Source of the DNA: Dipteris shenzhenensis
Lineage: Eukaryota; Polypodiophyta; Polypodiopsida; Gleicheniales
Reading direction: 5' to 3' (one strand)
Assembly (NCBI GenBank): GCA_047967505.1
Contig: CM106538.1
DNA: 64,000 bases
The position numbers and the translations under genes were made by a program. Position 1 is the first letter of the stretch. Every line of letters starts with the position of its first letter. This document shows, in pieces, positions 56,913 through 64,000 of this stretch. A model generated the notes under the pieces. The model did no database searches, was not told the origin of the DNA, and saw only the letters and a program-made list of their open reading frames with translations.

Positions 56913-58035
56913 GTTTGCATTTGAAGGAAAACTTCTAGTTAAGTATGGCACATTTAAGGCCAAAGATGATAGGCACAACTGTGATACTCTCACTTTAGTT
57001 GTGTCACATGCATATGTTGATGAGTTCAAAGATAAGCTAGAAGTTGATTCCTTCTATAGGATAGAGGGTCCTACTATGTTGAAGAAAGGTCAAGGGGAGG
57101 GTGGCACATGCCGATATTCTATACACCTTGATGCCACAACCACAATAGTAAAAGGTGAGCCATTTGAAGGTACTATTACCTTGTTAAATGACCACAAAAT
57201 AGCAACGTATGTACCCCATGTTATGAGATATTGTAGGTCTATAAAGAACATAACTATGGCTATGGGCACAATATCATTTGTTATCATCAAAGTTGACATA
57301 GACGGAGGTGTTACTGATCAACTAGTCATTGCTAATGGACTAAGACACGAAGATCGTGCAGCTGTAAGTTTCTAGCACATAATAGTAGATTTTTTAAAGA
57401 ACGTTTTTTTTACAACATCCTCTCTAAATGTTCACTGGATTGCAGTTGACATTCGTGAATGAGCGAAAGAGCCTCTTTACGTGGCTATTGTGTGTGTTTG
57501 ACTTTACTATCCTTGCAAATGTTCTTGAAGGCCCAAACAAAGAACTCACCCAAGCATTTATCACACAAGTTGTAAACCTTGGCTACGGTCGTATGAGAAA
57601 GTCTTGCACTTTCTTTCAAATAAGCAAATAAAACGTTTAATAAAGTTTGCTAAGGATATTTTTTTGCAGGTTACCGGATTGCTTGTGTTCACGAACCTCA
57701 ACTCCCAGCTTGTCGAATTTTGCAGTGGAGTTTGTACTGACACACATGTTAGTAGAGATCAGAATAAGCCAATTTGCTATAGTTGTGATTGTGCGCATCC
57801 CATTTGCTAGACTCCGAGCTTGACCTGGAAGATAGTTCAACGTGGAGGCGACGAGACCATTGTTCAGCTACGTGGGTCGCACGTCAATACCATAATTTCA
57901 CTTGAGGCTCCTTTCATGGAACTTCACAATGAAAGTGTTCTTCGTGCATGCTCTATTTTGCATTGCACTAAGCGTAGTGGAACTTTCACTGTGAATAGCT
58001 TGGGCCATATTATTGCCTTTGATGCACAAACTTGA
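56913..58035 (+). pseudogene. RPA-like (OB-fold) gene, likely Helitron-associated, disrupted
   Basis: Likely exons 56913-57363 (acceptor acacatag, donor GTAAGT), 57446-about 57584 (acceptor attgcag), and about 57671-58035 (acceptor tttttgcag). Exon 1 reads KYGTFKAKDDRHNCDTLTLV, YVDEFKDKLEVDSFYRIEGP and CRYSIHLDATTTIVKGEPF. The pattern Y-x-I-x-G followed by Y-x-I-x-L-D-x-x-T is that of single-strand DNA-binding OB folds of the replication protein A large subunit. Exon 3 has a Cys-rich patch (CSGVCTDTHVSRDQNKPICY then SCDCAHPIC), TAG at 57808-57810, and continues in frame to 58035 (VLRACSILHCTKRSGTFTVN). Plant Helitrons often carry RPA-like genes, and this one lies ~1 kb upstream of Helitron Rep/Hel sequence on the same strand. 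The RPA assignment is by pattern only. Confidence 0.45.
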
Positions 58036-58434
58036 AAGTATTCACTTGTGGTGATATTATGTTGATCTCATGATATTCTCCTTGATGCTAAACTGCTTCT
58101 TGTTGCAGTTCATTGTATTTAGCACTTTGTGCTATTGCTTCTATCTTGTGCAATAGAATTGGATGTTTCATTCAATTAGCAAAGCCTTGATAGTCTTGAT
58201 AAATTAGATGTACACAAGAACTTAAACTTCACAACCAAAAACCATCACAACACTGATATCTTGAAATGGTTGGTTGAATTGATGCCCTCGCACACATATT
58301 CATAATTGTTATGTCTTCTTGCAAATAGTATTCAAACTAATGCAACTTCAACTAATAATCCTTAGGTTAATCTTTGCATTGTTGGATCGAGTACAAACAA
58401 TCAAACCAACTATCTCAACCATATATTTACCAAC

Positions 58435-58737
58435 ATGGTTTCGAACATATCAACATCAAGAGCTTTGCTATTTAGTTGCTTAACATACTTATGCAAGGAA
58501 TTGAAAAGTTCATTCATAGTAGTATGCCAAAACTCCAGTGAAATATACAAAGTTTTTGAGGTTACATTTGAAAGTACATCAAACTCGTATACACTTTTAC
58601 TTAATGAAACTACTATTCCAATTCAAATTTCTCCCTTGCAAGGAAAGTGTATTAAGCATGGATACATTTCATGGGATGCTAACAATGAAAATAACTTAGC
58701 ACTTAAGGCTTCAAAGAAATCCAAACCTAAGTGCTAG
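58435..58737 (+). CDS. Unrecognised 100-codon ORF between RPA-like gene and Helitron N-terminus
   Basis: MVSNISTSRALLFSCLTYLC to KASKKSKPKC. Position and strand suggest it is part of the Helitron leader or N-terminal region, but no motif is recognised. Confidence 0.25.
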   Translation: MVSNISTSRALLFSCLTYLCKELKSSFIVVCQNSSEIYKVFEVTFESTSNSYTLLLNETTIPIQISPLQGKCIKHGYISWDANNENNLALKASKKSKPKC

Positions 58738-59092
58738 GGAGGTTGCTAGCATATGTAAGGCAACTCACATTTATGCTATGTTTCCAATACAATCTATTAT
58801 TTAAAAGATATATAGGATGAATGAAGCAAATATTAAAACATCTAGAGCATGCGAGGTGAAACTTACAATGGACAAAATACACAATGTACCAAAAATGAAT
58901 GTTGCTAAGTGAAACAACAAAGTCACATACAATAAAAGATAATGCTACAAGGAAAAGAAAAAGACAAGATAACAATCATCAACCTAAGTACTTGAAAACA
59001 TTAGAAGACACACCTAAGCATGCTTGTAGAAGTTGTAACACATTAACTTTTTGTTCAAAGTTTTAAAAAAAACCCAACTATGTCTACGTTCT

Positions 59093-59850
59093 TGTTAGAG
59101 AATAAGTTATTGGTGGCCCACTTTCCTCAAAGGAAAAACACATATGTTCAATTTGTTTCAAAAGTATTAAAAACAACATCTTGCCTACTTTTTGCAAAAC
59201 AAATATGCCTCTTTCAATGAAAACAATGCACACAAGCTCCTTAAAGGAAATTGAAGCAAGACTTGTTTCAATTAGAATCCCTTTTGCCCAGATACGTGAG
59301 CTCACTTTTGACGGGCAATATGGCTTGAAGGGAGTGTAGTGAACGTATTCGCTGACACAGAGAGAGCTCAAAAAGTTCTCCTTAGGTTTTTAATAGATGG
59401 AGCAACATCTATGGTTGCCATAAAAAGAAAGCTTGAGTATACTCATTATTATATGAGTGGCTTAGTTAGACCTACTCTTACTATGCATGCTCTAAATGAG
59501 CTTCTATCAAGTCCACTGTACAAACAATACAACATCAAATTGAATGACATTAAATGGACAACTCACATAGAACCACTGCAAAAAGAAAGCTCAATACAAA
59601 CTATATCAAATAGTACTATAGGAGCTGACAATGAGGACATTTCAACTAACACATTGGTACATGGAATTTACACAAGTCAACAAGTAGTGGATTTTGATAA
59701 CAAAAGCATATGTATAGCTCCTTCATAAGGTTTTTCACCATTGAGTCTTTTTAAAGACATACATTATGAAGAACTTGCATTTCCAAACTTATTCTATGGC
59801 CATTCGCAATCATACAATTTGCCTAAATGTACATCCTACCAAGAAATTGC
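59093..59850 (+). pseudogene. Helitron N-terminal domain (DUF6570-like)
   Basis: Frame 1 (59093-59335): HICSICFKSIKNNILPTFCK, EIEARLVSIRIPFAQI and DGQYGLKG. After a frameshift near 59333, frame 2 reads SVVNVFADTERAQKVLLRF, AIKRKLEYTHYYMSGLVRPT, LTMHALNELLSSPLYKQYNI, then a TAA at 59726-59728 and PLSLFKDIHYEELAFPNLFY. The motifs GQYGLKGxVVNV, NPLYKxI-like and PLSLFxD...E-LAFP are the conserved N-terminal landmarks of Helentron Rep/Hel proteins. Homology stops at about 59850, where the opposite-strand helicase begins. Confidence 0.8.
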
Positions 59851-60396
59851 ACGTTGCATTGATAACATTGTTGGCTTGTTTGAGAAAATCCATGCATCCT
59901 TCGTTGGGCTTGCTTGGCAAAGATCTCCACACAATATGACATCTACACTGCCAAAAGGCTTAGAGTGATTGTGCTTTATCTCGTGCATATGCATGTCAGT
60001 TGCAATATATGTGTTTTGACCAACCAATGATATTTCATCAATAACTAGTAGGTCGACGTCTTTGTAAAGGGTAGAGAGTGTTTGCAATGATTTTGCACAT
60101 AAAGATTTGTATGTACATGTCATTAGTGGGAGGTGTAGCGCAAAGTGTATTGTGTTCCCACTTACATTAATGAATGCAGCTTTTCCAGCGTAAGCTAAAA
60201 CCAATATTTTCAGAAGCGTAGCATCTCTTGTGTCTCGATGGCAATAGTGTCTTAGCAAACCTTGGATCAATATAAGCAGAGTGAATGTCTTGCTAGTTCC
60301 TGCATTTCCAAACAAAAGAATATGAAGAGCTACAGATGGACATAGGCGTTTCTTCAATAGAATGTCTTCAACTATTGTGTGCTGCTCTATATTCAA
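59836..60396 (-). pseudogene. Helitron PIF1-type helicase, N-terminal half, inverted
   Basis: Walker A reads LLFGNAGTSKTFTLLILIQG (canonical GxAGTGKT with Gly to Ser). Then LVLAYAGKAAFINVSGNTIH, Walker B DLLVIDEISLVG, and VDVILCGDLCQASPTKDAWI (GDxxQLPP-type motif III). It ends MLSMQRAISW, where the inversion junction falls. It unwinds DNA during rolling-circle transposition. The middle helicase motifs are missing on both sides of the junctions. Confidence 0.9.
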
Positions 60397-60588
60397 AGAG
60401 TGTATTGAAGAATGGTATTCATTGTTGGGTTATGCTTTGTATGTGAAATGTATGCTTTCAATGAATTGTTTTCGTTTTTGAGTCTTTGGAATTTCTACTT
60501 GGAGGTCAAACTCTTGTCTACTTTGAGCACGATCAATGTTTACAGTAGATGATGAGTTTGTATTGGTTGAAAATGATGGTAAAGGTTT

Positions 60589-60954
60589 TTATTCCATTAT
60601 TTTGTTAAAAGTGGCTTTGTTTGTCTCTATTATGATTTTGTTTTCCTTGTAGAAATCATGCCACGTTGGTATTTCATCACTTAATATATGCTCTGATTCT
60701 ATGAAAGGCAAGTATAGAAGACATAACTCCCTAAAATGTTTCTCTGGATCCTTATTCTTATTATAGTTGTTGAAATGAATAATTCGGTGTCGCTTCCTCT
60801 TCTTTGTTATGCTTGTGCTGCCACCATAGTCACTAACAAACGATGCCAAACAAACTTCTTGCATGGTAGTTCGGTGTTCCAGGTATTTTGTGATTACATC
60901 AGCAAAGAAGATGTCGTTGCTTTCAGGGCTTAACTTCTCTAGCTCGTCCTTCAT
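60589..60954 (-). pseudogene. Helitron Rep-helicase linker
   Basis: Open frame: DVITKYLEHRTTMQEVCLAS, KKRKRHRIIHFNNYNKNKDP and EKHFRELCLLYLPFIESEHI. The pattern 'R-I-I-H-F... D-P-E-x-x-x-R-E-L-x-L-L-Y-x-P' is the conserved block between Rep and helicase in Helentrons. Confidence 0.82.
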
Positions 60955-61867
60955 TTAAGCAAAAAAGTTCGTTCTTCTAGGGGGCTGGTGTTTATGTAAG
61001 AGAATTCTCTAGTACTTGATGTGAGTGGCAATGATAGGCACAAGTACACTGCTTGTTGGGCACTTATGTGTTGTGTGTTTAGTAATGCATTCCCTACCTT
61101 TTGTAGGTGATCATTTGCAAGTGAGTTCGATTGAATACACTTCGTGAAAGCTTTGCGAATGGCTTCATTGGTATCCTTGTCTATTTTCGTCATATAAGAA
61201 GTGCAGTATGCTACCGCTCCATGTGGATTCAAAATAAATTGTAGGTTAGTATTAGCTCCCCATAACTTAGATATTATTGGGTTAAAGTTATTAGAGAATA
61301 TATCTTTGGGATCACGCTTTAAGAAAATTGTTGGTTGAGTTATACTAGAACGTAGTGTAAGAATGTATTCTTAGTGTGTAATCTCAAGTTCTTCTAGATA
61401 TTCATCAAATGTTAACTGAAGTGTGATTGGGTTGTCTAAAAGTGTAGTGATATCTTTCATTATTTGTTTCCATGTACTGAGCAAGTTATTCTCATTTAAA
61501 GGCAAGAGGAGTTTGGTTGCTTGCATTGGAGGATGCGGGAATCCGAAGCGGCATTTTTTATTTCTCCTTTTTATGTTTATGACCTTGGATTTCTAGAGTT
61601 CCTAGGTCAAGCTTTGACATATCGCAACATATTTATTTATCAACATATGTTTCTATCTCTTCATTTGTTGACACACAGTGATTGCTCAATCCAAAGCAGT
61701 CCATGGTCATGCTGGCTTCTGTAGTTTTGAAATTTTGTAACGAAGAAAAAGTCCGTGACTTTGCCTAGGATGGAAGAATCTTGTTTTAGAAGTCTTTTCA
61801 TTGCTTGGAACCTATGGACATAATATTGAGCTGTTGTGACAGGGTCGTGTAGATTGTGACAATTCAC
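60951..61867 (-). pseudogene. Helitron Rep (HUH nuclease) domain and following region, inverted
   Basis: 61867-61661: HDPVTTAQYYVHRFQAMKRL-type start, LGKVTDFFFVTKFQNYRSQH and DHGLLWIEQ. The H-D-H is the HUH metal-binding motif of the rolling-circle replication nuclease. Then (other frames) NKKCRFGFPHPPMQATKLLL, LTLRSSITQPTIFLKRDPKD and NPIISKLWGANTNLQFILNP. 61232-60951: HGAVAYCTSYMTKIDKDTNE and LNTQHISAQQAVYLCLSLPL. Several frame breaks and stops. The catalytic Tyr motif is not clearly readable. Confidence 0.85.
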
Positions 61868-61911
61868 AATGCAATGGTGTCAATGCAGCAAACAAATTTT
61901 TCCCAGGTCGG

Positions 61912-62425
61912 ATGCCACCTACTGCAGAGGTAGGCAACTGGTTGACCCGAACACTGGCTAGCTCGTTTGTTCGTAAGGTACACTATGCAGCCAAAGGCTT
62001 TTTTGAGGTCATTATGGTAGATGAGGTTCACAGGCAAATGCTTTTGGAACATTCGCCACTCTTTTTCGGGCCTGCACGTTTTGCCATGGCCCCCCACAAG
62101 GGATTATCAGGCTCTGATTCGACATCGATGTCCGGTCTAGGTTGAAGTTGTAGACTTCCCACAATGCATGGCTTCACTCTTGCCTAAAATTGCAGCAACT
62201 TTATGCAAAGTGGTTTGCCCACCGCAGCCTAACAGTAACTCTAATCGATTTTGCATTCTCTGGGATATTGATAATCCCACACCGGAGTCTTATTCAATCA
62301 TGGTGAACAATGTTGACATGGGAAGTGTATTTTATGAATTGAAATGGGGATTGTTTGTAGGGGCTTGTTTTCAATGTAAAAGATTTGGGCACATGGCTTC
62401 GCAGTGCCCCAATGAGTCAGCATAA
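61912..62425 (+). pseudogene. LINE ORF1 fragment (DUF4283-like plus CCHC knuckle) inside Helitron
   Basis: 61912-62145: NWLTRTLASSFVRKVHYAAK, GFFEVIMVDEVHRQMLLEHS and PLFFGPARFAM (DUF4283-like). 62168-62425: CILWDIDNPTPESYSIMVNN, then FQCKRFGHMASQCP, an intact C-x2-C-x4-H-x4-C knuckle. A stop separates the two parts. Same family as the decayed copy at 16490-18206. It sits exactly between the inverted Helitron segment and the helicase C-terminus. Confidence 0.7.
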
Positions 62426-62439
62426 AATGCCTCCTACTA

Positions 62440-63050
62440 CTTTGCTTGCTCAGATGCCCAATAAGGATGCTCGCGGACTCTCACTGAAGGACACATGCAC
62501 AATTTAAGCTCAACCAAGCCTGGGATAATAGTCGAACTATGTTCCGAAAATCTTGACATTTCAGATGGGCTAGTTAATGGAGCTGATGCTATTTTTATGA
62601 GCTTGGATATTGAAAAAAAACCTCCCAGAGCATGGTTGCAATTCACAGATACGAGGATAGGTTCAAAGCCATGAAATGCGAACTTAGCATTGTACACAAA
62701 CAAAGAGAAGCTTTCATGGACACCTATTTTGCAAGTTACTCGAGAATTTCAAGTGGGCAAGAACTTCCTCAATAGTGTATGTCGCCATCAATTCCCAATA
62801 CAACCAGCTGTTGCTAGAATAATCCAAGGACTCTCGATGAGTACATTAGGTTTTGATCTAACATGAATAAAATCACACGGCCTAACATATACAATGTTGT
62901 TACGTATACGAGATCCAATAAACCTTTACATGGTATAGCCAATTCTAATGAAGCATATCAAAGTTCACATGTCTGTTCTGGAAGAGATCGAAATATTGAG
63001 GAAGAAAAGAGCTTAGAAATTGGACTTTGTGAATTTCACTATGCTTAACA
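62440..63050 (+). pseudogene. Helitron helicase C-terminal half
   Basis: Plus frame with stops: NKDARGLSLKDT, LDISDGLVNGADAIFMSLDI (normally NxDxxDGLVNGxxG), ILQVTREFQVGKNFLNSVCR, HQFPIQPAVARIIQGLSMST, then HGLTYTMLLRIRDPINLYMV (normally GLTYxALSRxRxxxxLYxx) and VLEEIEILRKKRA. These are the last helicase motifs of Helitrons; stops are at about 62500, 62858, 62935 and 63010. Confidence 0.85.
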
Positions 63051-63658
63051 GTACATACGAAATATTGCAATCACTTAACACCCGCACTTTTCACAAAAAT
63101 AAGCAAGACATACTTGAAATTTTCAACATTCTTGCATCCCAAATATTTTGCTTGCAAGAAATACACAACAATTCCTTTACAGACATGCACATTGAAGGTT
63201 TCAAATATATCTCACAATCAATGGGAGTTGGAATTTGTACTTACTGCAAAGACAACATTAAACTTATAAAACATCAACACTTCTTGGAAAATAACTTTCA
63301 ATGTTTACTTACTATCTTTGAAACTGAATCATTGAACAAACTAGTCATACTTAATGTATACAAGCACCCAATAGCTACAACAAATAATGTTATAAAACTG
63401 CTCAATAGCATCCTCAAAGATTTGGATTCCAACATACCTACTTACATTTTAGGGGATTTCAACATGGATTTTACTTTGAAGAATGCGAACATGGAGAAAC
63501 TTAGCATTTTCATGGGACATTTCAATATGAAACAGCTCATTCATCAACCAACTACAATACATAACTCAACATTAGATCATATTTGGACAAACATTTGCGA
63601 CAAAAATACAATTATAGGTACCCACTATGCATATTGGTTAGATCATTCCTTAATATAA
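63020..63658 (+). CDS. Helentron C-terminal AP-type endonuclease (EEP) domain
   Basis: A 212-codon open frame in the same frame as the helicase end, separated from it by one TAG (about 63010). Motifs: LNTRTFHKNKQDILEIFNIL, ASQIFCLQEIH (catalytic Glu), LLTIFETESLNKLVILNVYK, YILGDFNMDF (catalytic Asp and Asn), HNSTLDHIWTN and a terminal WLDHSLI where SDH is usual. Fusion of this domain to a Helitron helicase is known in Helentrons and distinguishes it from a LINE endonuclease, which would be followed by RT; none follows here. It ends at a natural stop. Confidence 0.82.
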   Translation: MDFVNFTMLNSTYEILQSLNTRTFHKNKQDILEIFNILASQIFCLQEIHNNSFTDMHIEGFKYISQSMGVGICTYCKDNIKLIKHQHFLENNFQCLLTIFETESLNKLVILNVYKHPIATTNNVIKLLNSILKDLDSNIPTYILGDFNMDFTLKNANMEKLSIFMGHFNMKQLIHQPTTIHNSTLDHIWTNICDKNTIIGTHYAYWLDHSLI

Positions 63659-63659
63659 A

Positions 63660-64000
63660 CAACTCTTTCTAGTCAAATCATTCCTTAACATACCACTTCG
63701 TTGGCAGGCCTTTTGAATGTAATTCATCTTGTTTCATTAGGGCTGCCGTACAGTGTGAATTGCTCAAGAGAACGTACCCTTAGGGAGGGAAGGTGTGTGT
63801 GGGGATTTCAAGGTCCCAAGAAGGAAGCTTGGGGCCTAAGGAAGGGAAAGGGGCCATTAGATGGAGGATCGAACGGCGGGGGTGAGGACAAGTGGAAGGG
63901 GTGAAATTATCGGACGTGGAGCAAGATAGAACTTGCAAAGTCAATTCAAGGGGCAGCAACGAAGAGGAAAACGGATGCACAAGAAAGAAGCTCAAGCTCT
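63660..64000. other. No gene recognised
   Basis: GC-richer, purine-rich end of the window, with an open minus frame 63995-63780 that matches nothing recognised. It may belong to the Helitron 3' end, but no CTAG-hairpin terminus was identified. Confidence 0.3.

Larger units (their letters stand above)
56640..63660 (+). mobile_element. Helitron of Helentron/Helitron2 type, rearranged, with LINE fragment inside
   Basis: Reading along +: RPA-like gene, N-terminal domain (59093-59850), then Rep and the front of the helicase on the opposite strand (61867-59836), a LINE ORF1 piece (61912-62425), then the helicase end fused to an endonuclease (62440-63658). Re-inverting about 59840-61870 restores the order N-terminal, Rep, helicase, endonuclease. 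The C-terminal endonuclease marks Helentrons. Element ends (5' TC, 3' CTAG hairpin or TIRs) were not located, so the limits are approximate. Confidence 0.72.

Noticed and set aside
59836-60396. Host PIF1 helicase gene
   Set aside because: Adjacent Rep, linker and N-terminal blocks are Helitron-specific, and the copy ends at an inversion junction.
63020-63658. LINE ORF2 endonuclease belonging to the ORF1 at 61912-62425
   Set aside because: It is in frame with, and directly after, the Helitron helicase C-terminus, and no reverse transcriptase follows before a natural stop.

Overview
This window looks like nuclear DNA of a land plant with a repeat-rich genome. The only clearly conserved host gene is the plant microtubule protein CLASP on the + strand. 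Fifteen exons with GT-AG borders and compatible phases run from 629 to 19392. The first ~350 codons lie upstream of the window. Three CLASP introns are 3.1-5.0 kb and hold decayed retrotransposons. Long introns full of old elements fit a fern, lycophyte or gymnosperm better than a compact angiosperm, but the sequence does not settle the lineage.

Layout. 1-19.4 kb: CLASP, with L1-type LINE pieces in the 1392-6250 intron, a Ty3/gypsy remnant in the 6816-9952 intron, and copia plus LINE ORF1 pieces in the 13952-18922 intron. 19.4-31.6 kb: mostly non-coding, with small tandem duplications, a copia gag, a LINE ORF1 piece, an apparently dead protein-kinase gene (27369-28822, minus) beside a CCHC-knuckle ORF, and a gypsy LTR. 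31.6-35.1 kb: a minus-strand dual-RNase-H (Tat-like) Ty3/gypsy pol region with PPT, LTR and PBS. 35.2-42.2 kb: a group of unrecognised genes unlike the surrounding repeats. It holds a clean five-exon gene for a 304-residue protein, a ~430-codon multi-exon gene with two stops, and a decayed minus-strand histone-H3-like gene. That gene has a long His/Ser/Glu-rich N-terminal extension, two H3-tail-like TKQT motifs and its own TATA box. 42.2-54.6 kb: AT-rich and nearly gene-free, with a ~0.5-kb inverted repeat and the 5' half of a copia element (LTR, gag, protease, pre-integrase). 54.6-56.1 kb: a GC-richer island with a near-perfect 33-bp inverted repeat, a TATA box and a 90-bp tandem repeat. 56.6-63.7 kb: a rearranged Helitron of the Helentron/Helitron2 type. 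An RPA-like gene lies upstream, the N-terminal domain is on +, Rep plus the front of the helicase are inverted onto minus, a LINE ORF1 piece is wedged in, and the helicase end plus an endonuclease are on +.

How it fits together. CLASP appears intact in the part seen (no stop or frameshift in any exon) and tolerates large intronic insertions. Nearly everything else is mobile DNA in decay. The most unusual items are the H3-like gene with its neighbours at 35-42 kb, and the endonuclease-bearing Helentron with its internal inversion.
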